NCBI GenBank assembly: GCA_019247865.1
Contig: JAFBAJ010000684.1
Coordinates: forward strand, 1-13,392
Reading direction: 5' to 3'
From: Acidobacteriota bacterium
Lineage (GTDB): Bacteria; Acidobacteriota; Blastocatellia; Pyrinomonadales; Pyrinomonadaceae
DNA: 13,392 nt
How positions within the stretch are numbered: the stretch's first letter is position 1; each line of letters starts with the position of its first letter. This document shows, in pieces, positions 6,305 to 13,392 of the stretch. Under the pieces are notes generated by a model that worked only from the letters and a program-made list of their open reading frames with translations, searched no databases and was not told the DNA's origin. The position numbers and the translations under genes are program-made.

Positions 6305-6685
6305 ATGAGACCGCAGAACGGCAGACATCTTTCGTTTCCTTTTCGCGTCAACAACGACGGGCGCACGGCCACCGTCGCGTCGCTCGAAGAGCACGTGCGT
6401 GACGAGCTGGTGCAGCTCCTCTTGACCAATCCGGCGGAGCGGCTCTTCGTGCCTGAGCTGGGCGGCGGCGTCCGGCGTCTGGTCTTCGAGAACGCGGACG
6501 AGACGACCGCCGCGATGTCCAAAGCCATCATCACGCAATCGGTCTCGCGCTATCTGGGCCATCGCGTCGCGCTCGAAGAGCTGACGGTGCAGGTCACGGA
6601 TTCGCTGATCGAGATCGAGCTTAAATATCGCATCGCGGGCACGGAGGATTCGCGCATCCTCAAATTCCAGAGGCAGGGGGGCTAG
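6305..6685 (+). CDS. gp25-like baseplate wedge protein (Pvc9/Afp9 family)
   Basis: The 126-residue protein has the gp25 signature: a helix EEHVRDELVQLLLTNPAERL (residues 28-47) followed by FVPELGGGVRRLVFEN (48-63), then a helix and beta strands LTVQVTDSLIEIELKYRI. The 'NP-x-ERL-x-x-P-x-x-G' block is the core motif of T4 gp25/T6SS TssE-type proteins, which sit in the baseplate next to the sheath base and help start sheath polymerisation. The ATG at 6305 has no good Shine-Dalgarno site, but the PAAR-like stop lies 5 nt upstream, so coupling is likely. The same frame is open farther upstream inside the PAAR-like gene; I reject that longer form because the family length and first conserved block fit the ATG. 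Length is close to the family norm. Confidence 0.93.
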   Translation: MRPQNGRHLSFPFRVNNDGRTATVASLEEHVRDELVQLLLTNPAERLFVPELGGGVRRLVFENADETTAAMSKAIITQSVSRYLGHRVALEELTVQVTDSLIEIELKYRIAGTEDSRILKFQRQGG

Positions 6686-6695
6686 AGGTTTTCAA

Positions 6696-9500
6696 GTGCT
6701 GAACGACACGCGACAACCGCTCAGAAACATCGCACGGCCGGAGCCGCTCGAAGAGCGCGCACGCCGCCTCCAGACCGTCCCGACCGAGATTGCGAAGGCA
6801 ACCGTGGACGCGATGGATGCCGCGTGCCGGACGTTTCTGACGACCGCGCCGGGCAGCCCTCCGCCCGCGCCTGCGCCCGCCATTCTCTACAAGCTGAACG
6901 GGGCGGGCGACACTTATCTGCTACAGGGACGCGCGAGCGACATCACCTCGCAGCAGCGTTACGGCATTCTCAAGTGCCTCAAGTTGCCGAACGGCATACG
7001 CATGCTGCGCGTCCAGAGCGTGGACAGCCTGCTCGACACGGCGGTGCTCGAAGTCCATTTCTTCAACACCAATTTTCTGCCGGAGATCGTCGCCACCTAC
7101 ATCGCCGACCACAAGAGCGCCCGGCGCATGCTGCTGATTTCGGGCGGGCATCGCCTGACGGCCGGGCCTCTGACCGGACAGGTGCAGGTGGATTCTTCCC
7201 CTGCGCCGCCGTCGAACGCGATCAGCTTGCCGAACGCGGACGAGCCCGTGCTGCTGCTCTCGGTCAGGCCGGTCGGAGATTATTCGACCTACGTGCTCTC
7301 GCTCAGCTCGTCGCAGATCACGAGCGTGACGCCGGTCGTCTTCGATCCGCTCTTCGCCGAGATCAGTTTCAAGTTTCGTCCCGGCTGCTTCAGCCTTAAC
7401 TGCAAGGATGAAGGGGACGCTCCGCTCGCTCCTCTGCCGGAGCCGACGATAGATTATCTGGCGAAGGATTTTGAATCGTTTCGCCTGACGATGATCGCGG
7501 CGATGATGGAGCGCGTGCCCGAATGGCAGGCTTCGAGCGAGGCCGATCTGGATCAGGTCTTGCTGGAGCTGTTCAGCGCGGCGGCCGATGAGCTGAGCGA
7601 TTATCAGGATCGCGTGATGAACGAGGCGTACCTTGCGACCTGTCGCAAGCGCGTCTCGCTGGCGAGGCACGCGCGCCTGATGGACTATCACATTCATCAG
7701 GGCAATCAGGCGAGCACGTGGCTGGCGTTGGAGCTCGACCACATGAACGTCGCGACGAGCTTCGATCTGTCGGACGGCCTGCGCGTCTGGTCCGGCCGCC
7801 CTGAGGAGGATGAATCCTCTATCGTCTTTATCTCGCGCGACGAGGACGGGCTGCCCGCGCCGCGCGTCCATCAACTGCTCAACAGCATGAGCCTCTACAC
7901 TTGGAGCGATTCGATTCCGGCGCTCGCCGCCGGGAGCACGCAGGCCGACTTAAAACTTTTCGTCGCCTTCTATCCGAACCTCGCCGTGCCGGAAGTCGTG
8001 CCCGCGACCGATCAGACTTCGGCGCTGGCGGTGCAGAAGTTGATTCGAGACGGACGCGTGACGCAGCTCCTGATACAGGAGCGGCTGAACCCGACGACCG
8101 GCCTTTCGGCTGGACGCGATCCGTCGAAGAGACAGCTCCTGCGCCTGCTGCCGGGCAACGACGGCGCAGAGGCTCTGCTCGACCCGATCACGAACGAGTG
8201 GTTCGTGCGCGTGCGCTGGGCCGCGGAGGACGCGCTCCAAAGGAGCTATTGCTTCACCATCGAATGCGATCCGCCGGTCGGCAAAGTGGAGAACATCTCG
8301 CTCTTTCACGGCAACCTCGTCGAGGTCTTTCATGGACGCCCGCAGAGCATCGTCTTCAAGGACGAGACGGAACAGCTCACGGCCGCCAACGAATTCTATT
8401 ACGAGCGCACGGAGCGTTGGGGGACTCTCTGTCGCCTGCCGGGGAGCAACCTCGCGTATCGCAACACGCCTCCGGGCGGCGAGGTCGCGCCGCGCTCCAC
8501 GCTCTACGTGCGCGTGACGGACAAGCTGGGCGGCGTGCCCGACCCGTGGAACGAAGTGCCGAATCTGATCCACAGCGGCACGTCGGATGAGGACGGCGAT
8601 CACTTCGTGGTTGAAACGGACGAGCTGCGCCGGAGCCTGATTCGCTTCGGCAGCATCACGGACGGCGCGAACGGCAAAGAGCTGCCCGAAGAGGCGGTCG
8701 TCCTCTGCGATTATCAAACGGGCGACGGGCTCGAAGGCAACATCGGCGCGGACATGCTGACCAATTTCGATGCCGCGACGCTCATCTCAAATCCTGCCTA
8801 CGTGCTCCTCAGCAAGTGCTGGAACCCCTTCGACATCACGAACGGCCGCGCGCCTGAGCCGGCGGCGGAAATCATACGCCGCGTGCCCGAAGCCTTTCGC
8901 GCCAGACAACTGCGCGCGGTGACCTTGCAGGATTACGTCAGGCGTGCGGAGGAAGTGCCCGAAGTCGCGCGCGCCGCCGCGAGCTACGCCTGGACCGGAA
9001 GCTGGCGCACAGTGCGCCTGACGATTGACCCGCGCGGCCTGAACACGCTGACGGACAAGACGCGCCGGAAGGTCGCGCAATACATCGAAGCCGTGCGCCT
9101 CATCGGCGAAGACATAGAGATTCGGCCGCCGCGTTTCGTCCCGCTCGACATCAAGGTCGTGCTCTGCGCGACGAGCGACCACTGGCCCGAAGATTTGAGC
9201 TTTGCGCTCGACGAAGAATTTTCGAGCGGCTGGACTTCCGACGGGCGGAAGGGATTTTTCCATCCTGACCTGTGGACGTTCGGCCAGCCTCTCTACGCGA
9301 GCCAGATCATCGGGCGCGCGATGCAGATCGCGGGCGTCGAGCACGTCGTCAGCGTCCGCATCAAACGCTGGAACGATCCCTCGGCTGCGACCGATTATTA
9401 CGGCAACCTGCGCCCGTCCGAAATCATTCAAGTCCTCAACGACCCGGACCACATGGAGCTCGGCTTTATCAGTTTCGAGATCAAGGGAGGACGCGGATGA
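6696..9500 (+). CDS. Baseplate J-like wedge protein, Pvc11/Afp11 type
   Basis: This 934-residue protein begins at a GTG, with GAGG (6685-6688) 7 nt upstream. Residues 1-230 form a beta-rich N-terminal region. A cysteine pair follows (C231 and C236 in PGCFSLNC), then the family landmark TIDYLAKDFESFR (IDYLAKD at 252-258) and the helical block with ADELSDYQDRVMNEAYLATC and RVSLARHARLMDYHIH. These are typical of 'putative baseplate assembly proteins' in eCIS clusters. Near the C terminus a gpJ-type core is seen around LRAVTLQDYVRRAEEVPEVA (D746 in LQDY), followed by LRLTIDP-like and PPRFVPLDIKVVL strands that support wedge interactions. It would form one half of the wedge heterodimer with the next gene product, surrounding the hub and linking to the gp25-like protein. 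Its last bases overlap the next ATG (ATGA). Confidence 0.92.
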   Translation: MLNDTRQPLRNIARPEPLEERARRLQTVPTEIAKATVDAMDAACRTFLTTAPGSPPPAPAPAILYKLNGAGDTYLLQGRASDITSQQRYGILKCLKLPNGIRMLRVQSVDSLLDTAVLEVHFFNTNFLPEIVATYIADHKSARRMLLISGGHRLTAGPLTGQVQVDSSPAPPSNAISLPNADEPVLLLSVRPVGDYSTYVLSLSSSQITSVTPVVFDPLFAEISFKFRPGCFSLNCKDEGDAPLAPLPEPTIDYLAKDFESFRLTMIAAMMERVPEWQASSEADLDQVLLELFSAAADELSDYQDRVMNEAYLATCRKRVSLARHARLMDYHIHQGNQASTWLALELDHMNVATSFDLSDGLRVWSGRPEEDESSIVFISRDEDGLPAPRVHQLLNSMSLYTWSDSIPALAAGSTQADLKLFVAFYPNLAVPEVVPATDQTSALAVQKLIRDGRVTQLLIQERLNPTTGLSAGRDPSKRQLLRLLPGNDGAEALLDPITNEWFVRVRWAAEDALQRSYCFTIECDPPVGKVENISLFHGNLVEVFHGRPQSIVFKDETEQLTAANEFYYERTERWGTLCRLPGSNLAYRNTPPGGEVAPRSTLYVRVTDKLGGVPDPWNEVPNLIHSGTSDEDGDHFVVETDELRRSLIRFGSITDGANGKELPEEAVVLCDYQTGDGLEGNIGADMLTNFDAATLISNPAYVLLSKCWNPFDITNGRAPEPAAEIIRRVPEAFRARQLRAVTLQDYVRRAEEVPEVARAAASYAWTGSWRTVRLTIDPRGLNTLTDKTRRKVAQYIEAVRLIGEDIEIRPPRFVPLDIKVVLCATSDHWPEDLSFALDEEFSSGWTSDGRKGFFHPDLWTFGQPLYASQIIGRAMQIAGVEHVVSVRIKRWNDPSAATDYYGNLRPSEIIQVLNDPDHMELGFISFEIKGGRG

Positions 9501-12400
9501 CGACCGATTGCCGTAACGATTGCACGGAGCCGCTGCGTTTCCCCAGGAGGCCGGGACAGAGATTCGCGTCCGCGTCCGAATCCTGTTTCTGCTGCGAGGG
9601 CGGCGAGCACCTGAGCGCGGACAATCGCGCCGGGCTCTCGCACATCAACTATCGCATCGGAACCTACGCGAGCATACGCGAATACCTGCTCCACAATCTG
9701 AACAAGACCGCGAGCCTCCAATCATGGACTCATCGCAGCGCGGATGACCCAGGCATCGCGCTCCTCGAAGGCGCGGCCATCCTCGGCGACATCCTGACTT
9801 TTTATCAGGAGCTGTACGCGAACGAAGCCTACCTTTCGACCGCCGTCTGGCGCGAGAGCATCGCGGAGCTGGTGCGGCTCGTCGGCTATCGTCTCTCGCC
9901 TGGCATCGGCGGCAACGCGACTTTCGCTTTTGAAGTGAAGGGCACGAAGGCCGTCACAGTGCCCGCGAACTTTCCCGTCAAAGCGCAGCTCGAAGCGCAC
10001 GCACAGCCTTCGGAGTTCGAGACGAACGCGGAGCTCGTGGCCTATCCGTGGCTGAGCCGCTTCAATCTCTATCGCCCGTTTCAACCGGCGCAGGTGACCG
10101 GCGCGACGACCGAGTTTTGCATCACGAGCCCGAACCAGTTCCTCTCGCCCGTGACGCTCAAGAAGGGCGACCGCCTGCTGCTGGGCGACGTGGAGACTTC
10201 TGCTGGCGGCCTGCCGACCAAACTCGCGCAGGCGGAGATCGTGCTCGTTGATTCTGTGCGAAACCTGCACGGCATGAGCCTCATCAAGATCAAAGGAGCT
10301 TTGCAGCGCACAAACGGTTCCGCGCAGGTCGCGGCCTTTCAGCTCGGACGCTCCTTTCATCACTTCGGCTTCAACGGCCCGCAAACCATCGTCAAGACGC
10401 CGAACCCGCCCAAGTCCACCGCGACGACCACGCCCGGCTCCGGCGGCAAGTCGACCACGACCGTCACCACCGAGCTCGACCAATCGAACGTCTCCTTCTA
10501 TCGCTCGCTGACCGGCACGACCAACAGCACCTCTTCTTCGTCCTCCTCGCAATACATTTATCAGGGCAGTCCGATTGCTTACTACCAGTACGGCTATCAG
10601 GGGGGCATCTTCGGCGGCATCGGATACGATTGGGGCAAGGCGCTGCAGGATTTCTACGACGCCGTCTACGGCGCGCTCAAGACCGTGCGGACCGTCTCGC
10701 CGAGTCTCGGCAAGCAGGAGTTCCCGCTGGATGCGGAGGTGCAGGACTTGCCGACGGGCGTGCCGTTCATCGTGCAGGGCACCTTCTCCAAAGCGGAGAA
10801 CACGACCAGCACGAGCGAGTTCACGCTGGTGCGCAAGATCAGCAAAGTCAGATCCATCTCCGCGACGTGGGGACAGCTGACGGCGATGACGAGCCTCGTC
10901 ACGCTCGACAGCGCGCTCGACACTTCCGTCGGCGATTACGGCTACGCGGACATTCGCACGATCTCGCTGCACGAGGTGACAAGCCCCGCGCTCACGCTCA
11001 CGGCCATGCCGCAGGAGACGACCGCCGCGACGGGCAACGTGCTGGCCTTCTACGGCACGGATGCGGAGGTCGGAACGCTCGCGCAAAGACAGCTCATGCT
11101 CGACTACGCGGACGCGCCGGCGCAGGTCCTGACGGTCACAGGAGTCCCGACCGCCGCGACCGCCGCGCCGCTCGCGCAGCAGTTGCAGCTCATCACGCTC
11201 TCACAGAGTGTCAGCTATTCAAGCTTCCCTGCGGACGCAACGCCGGTTGTCACCGTCTACGGCAATCTTGCGCCCGCGACCGAAGGCAAGACGCAGCCCG
11301 AAACCGTGCTCGGCAACGGCGACACGACGCAGGTCTTTCAGACTTTCAAAATTCCCAAGACGCCGCTGACCTATCTCATCTCTTCCGCCAACACGCCGCC
11401 CGAAACTCCGGAACTTGATGTCTACGTCAACGGGCGTTTGTGGCAGCGTGTCTCGACGCTCTTCGGCCGTCAGGGAGATGAAGAGATTTACATCGTGCGC
11501 GAAGACTCGGACGGCAACAGTTGGGTGCAGTTCGGCGACGGCAAGACTGGCGCGCGGCTGCCGACCGGGATCAAGAACGTCTCGGCCATCTTTCGCACGG
11601 GCACGGGGGCTTTCGGCAACCTGCAGGCGGACGCGAAGGTGCAGGCGGGAGCGCGCCTGACCGGGCTCGACAAAGTGCAGTTGCCGGACCTGGCTTCGGG
11701 CGGCGCGGAGCCGGAGGCTGGCGACAACGCGCGCCGCGCAGCGCCCGGCAAGATACAGAGCCTGGATCGCCTCGTCAGTTTGCAGGATTACGAAATGGAA
11801 GCCTCGGCGATTCCCGGCGTGGCGCGCGCCTCGGCCGCGTGGCAGCTCGCGGACAATCTTCCGGCCGTCGTCATCACGGTTTTGATGGAGACCGGACGCG
11901 CGCTCGAAATCCAGGCCGTGCAGGACACCCTGAGCAGCTTCAATCGCGGGCGCGGCCCGCAACGCTTTCCAGTCATCGCCGCGCCGGGCAGGCGTCTCTA
12001 CGTCAGCCTCAACGTGCAGGTCGCAATCGACCCGACCTTCCGCGCAGACATCCTGCAACCGGAGATCGAAAGAGTGCTCGGCGTGACGACGGGCGCGAGC
12101 GCCGGTCTGGAAGATCAGACCGGGCTCTTTAGCCTGCGCCGCCGCCGCTTCGGACAGAGCGAGTACGCGACCGCCGTCGAAGGCTTGATCCAGCAGGTCA
12201 CGGGCGTCGTCTGGGCGAAGGTCACAGCTTTCCAGAAGCTCTCGGAAGCGGACGACCCGGCCTCCATCAATCTGGCGATTTTCGCGCAGAGCTTTCACGA
12301 CAAGGTGGCCTGCGACACGGAGGCACAAATCCTGAGTCTCTACCAGCCGCACCTGACTTTGTCTTTCATCGTCGAGGCGCAGAGCGCGGAGGTGAGTTAG
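9497..12400 (+). CDS. Baseplate J-like wedge protein, Pvc12/Afp12 type
   Basis: I set the start at the ATG at 9497, which overlaps the previous stop (ATGA), giving 967 residues. The frame is open farther upstream, but that part lies inside the Pvc11-like gene. The N terminus has cysteines C5, C9, C30, C32 and C33 (SCFCCEGG), followed by NRAGLSHINYRIGTYASIRE, matching the CxCC ... NRPGL ... YRVGTH opening I recall from this family. Next comes the helical block GIALLEGAAILGDILTFYQE and a J-like core with LDRLVSLQDYEMEASAIPGV (D764 in LQDY) followed by RASAAW. Residues ~300-385 are an insert: Thr/Ser-rich, then a six-Ser run (346-351), then Tyr/Gly-rich. It should pair with the preceding protein as a wedge component. 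Function is secure at family level; the role of the insert is unknown. Confidence 0.9.
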   Translation: MTTDCRNDCTEPLRFPRRPGQRFASASESCFCCEGGEHLSADNRAGLSHINYRIGTYASIREYLLHNLNKTASLQSWTHRSADDPGIALLEGAAILGDILTFYQELYANEAYLSTAVWRESIAELVRLVGYRLSPGIGGNATFAFEVKGTKAVTVPANFPVKAQLEAHAQPSEFETNAELVAYPWLSRFNLYRPFQPAQVTGATTEFCITSPNQFLSPVTLKKGDRLLLGDVETSAGGLPTKLAQAEIVLVDSVRNLHGMSLIKIKGALQRTNGSAQVAAFQLGRSFHHFGFNGPQTIVKTPNPPKSTATTTPGSGGKSTTTVTTELDQSNVSFYRSLTGTTNSTSSSSSSQYIYQGSPIAYYQYGYQGGIFGGIGYDWGKALQDFYDAVYGALKTVRTVSPSLGKQEFPLDAEVQDLPTGVPFIVQGTFSKAENTTSTSEFTLVRKISKVRSISATWGQLTAMTSLVTLDSALDTSVGDYGYADIRTISLHEVTSPALTLTAMPQETTAATGNVLAFYGTDAEVGTLAQRQLMLDYADAPAQVLTVTGVPTAATAAPLAQQLQLITLSQSVSYSSFPADATPVVTVYGNLAPATEGKTQPETVLGNGDTTQVFQTFKIPKTPLTYLISSANTPPETPELDVYVNGRLWQRVSTLFGRQGDEEIYIVREDSDGNSWVQFGDGKTGARLPTGIKNVSAIFRTGTGAFGNLQADAKVQAGARLTGLDKVQLPDLASGGAEPEAGDNARRAAPGKIQSLDRLVSLQDYEMEASAIPGVARASAAWQLADNLPAVVITVLMETGRALEIQAVQDTLSSFNRGRGPQRFPVIAAPGRRLYVSLNVQVAIDPTFRADILQPEIERVLGVTTGASAGLEDQTGLFSLRRRRFGQSEYATAVEGLIQQVTGVVWAKVTAFQKLSEADDPASINLAIFAQSFHDKVACDTEAQILSLYQPHLTLSFIVEAQSAEVS

Positions 12401-12404
12401 CTTG

Positions 12405-13392
12405 ATGAACCGCAAACGCGTCACGCTCTACGAACGGCTGCCTGAGATCTATCGTCTCAAGGACGGGCAACTGTCCGAAGTCTATCGCACGAAGACCGGA
12501 GAGACCGCGACCAATTACCAGCTCCGCGATTATCTGGCGCTGGTCGAAGAGGTCTTCGGCGCGATTCACGAAAATATCGAATCGCTCTATCACGACCTCT
12601 TCATAGAGACCTGCGACGCGTGGGTCATCCCGTACATCGGCGACCTGCTCGGCGTGTCTCATCTGTCGGGCGAAGAGTGGACGCTGCGCGCGGACGTGGC
12701 CGACACCATCGCGCTCCGGCGGCGCAAGGGCACGCTCGGCGCGGTCGAGCTGCTGACCTACAACCTCACGGAGTGGGGCGTGCACGCGGTCGAGCTGCGC
12801 GAGAACATGGTCTGGAACCAGCACCTCAATCATCAGCGGCCGGACGAAGGCGGCACGCCGCCCTACAGCCTGCCGAGCGTCAAACGACAGACGGCGATTC
12901 GCGGCGGGACGATGACCCTGCGCGACCCTGCGCTGCTCGAACTGCTCGGCACGCCCTTCGACCCGTTCGCGCACGTGGCCGACGTGAGGCCGCCCGCGAT
13001 GGGCAACATTCGCTACAACCTGCCGAACCTGGCGATCTTCCTCTGGCGTCTGCGTGCCTATCGCCTGCAGGTCACGAAGCCGTTCGCGCTGAAGCATACG
13101 GCCGGTGTGGGCGAAGCGGGCGCGGCCTTCAAAGTGCGTTTCAACATCAACACGGTTCCGCCGAACGACCTTTCGCTGCCTTACGTCCTCGCGGGCAACG
13201 AGCCCGCAGGGCAACCCATCAGGCTCTTTAACACCAACCGCTTCGACCTCTTCAATCGCTCGCGCACGGGCGTCGACAGCCTGAACCTCTTGACGCTTGA
13301 GCCGCGCATCTCGCAGCTCGACGAAACGCCGGGGCCGATTCCGATGGCGCGCCTCTCTGAGAACGACGCGGCGGGCGTGCCGGAGGAATACG
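12405..13392 (+). CDS. Tail protein I-like baseplate protein, 3' end outside window
   Basis: The frame is open from the ATG at 12405 to the window edge (329 codons), so the gene is truncated on the right. A TTG two bases upstream is in another frame. The opening TLYERLPEIYR (residues 7-17) and WVIPYIGDLLGVS (73-85), followed by RADVADTIALRRRKGTLGAV, match the N-terminal domain of phage tail protein I (P2 gpI) relatives in eCIS clusters. That domain attaches to the outer wedge, and the rest of the protein often extends outward. After residue ~110 the sequence is less recognisable, with beta-rich segments (FKVRFNINTVPP, RLFNTNRFDLFNRSRTGVD). It starts 4 nt after the Pvc12-like stop. Long proteins of this type can lead into fibre or receptor-binding regions; the window does not show whether this one does. 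Confidence 0.82.
   Translation, partial: MNRKRVTLYERLPEIYRLKDGQLSEVYRTKTGETATNYQLRDYLALVEEVFGAIHENIESLYHDLFIETCDAWVIPYIGDLLGVSHLSGEEWTLRADVADTIALRRRKGTLGAVELLTYNLTEWGVHAVELRENMVWNQHLNHQRPDEGGTPPYSLPSVKRQTAIRGGTMTLRDPALLELLGTPFDPFAHVADVRPPAMGNIRYNLPNLAIFLWRLRAYRLQVTKPFALKHTAGVGEAGAAFKVRFNINTVPPNDLSLPYVLAGNEPAGQPIRLFNTNRFDLFNRSRTGVDSLNLLTLEPRISQLDETPGPIPMARLSENDAAGVPEEY

Noticed and set aside
9272..9496. Longer N terminus for the Pvc12-like protein
   Set aside because: The extra 75 codons lie fully inside the Pvc11-like gene and read as shadow sequence; the ATG at 9497 gives the ATGA overlap and the expected Cys-rich family start.
9722..12424. Long minus-strand frames opposite the Pvc12-like gene (9722-11086 and 11219-12424)
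   Set aside because: Same shadow pattern: low-complexity Arg/Gly/Ala composition, no motifs, no plausible ribosome binding sites, complete overlap with a confident gene.

Overview
This window looks like the baseplate half of an extracellular contractile injection system (eCIS), the phage-tail-like protein-translocation machines of the Afp/PVC/AlgoCIS/Streptomyces CIS group. All twelve genes I can support lie on the + strand. They are tightly packed, with stop and start codons overlapping or a few bases apart. Only two gaps of about 150 bp break the run, and each holds an inverted repeat. The DNA is GC-rich with GC-biased third positions. The octamer-type dispersed repeats (CGCAAAGG and CGCAGAGA units) resemble ones I associate with Acidobacteriota (Blastocatellia-like) and similar environmental genomes. 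That is a weak taxonomic guess; nothing here fixes the organism.

Layout: (1) the 3' end of a gene that looks like the Pvc16/Afp16 (DUF4255-type) cap protein, with a proline-rich linker and a terminal beta-rich domain; (2) an Afp15/Pvc15-like AAA+ ATPase; (3) a 76-aa eCIS-type small protein; then gap 1 with a near-palindromic repeat; (4) a CIS tube-type protein (N-terminal half of Pvc7/Afp7); (5) a separate LysM-type protein (C-terminal half of Pvc7, gp53-like); (6) a gp27/late-control-D-like hub protein; (7) a gp5/gpV-like OB-fold plus beta-helix spike; then gap 2 with a second inverted repeat; (8) a PAAR-like spike tip; (9) a gp25-like baseplate protein; (10) and (11) two large baseplate J-like wedge proteins (Pvc11 and Pvc12 types); (12) the start of a tail protein I-like gene that runs off the right edge.

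Together these would build the hub-spike-tip (genes 6-8), the inner baseplate collar and sheath adaptor (4, 5, 9) and the wedges (10, 11, start of 12). The ATPase and cap proteins act in assembly and tail termination. Sheath, inner tube, tape measure, fibres and cargo are not in the window. From known eCIS order, sheath and tube genes are probably upstream and fibre or cargo genes downstream, but this is inference.

The most unusual points are: the consistent splitting of proteins that are single chains in Afp/PVC (Pvc7 into two genes, Pvc8/VgrG into two genes); the two repeat-bearing gaps that coincide with module boundaries; a Ser/Thr-rich then Tyr/Gly-rich insert in the Pvc12-like protein; and a conserved-looking CxCC cluster at its N terminus. 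No RNA genes, CRISPR arrays, insertion sequences or convincing promoters were seen.
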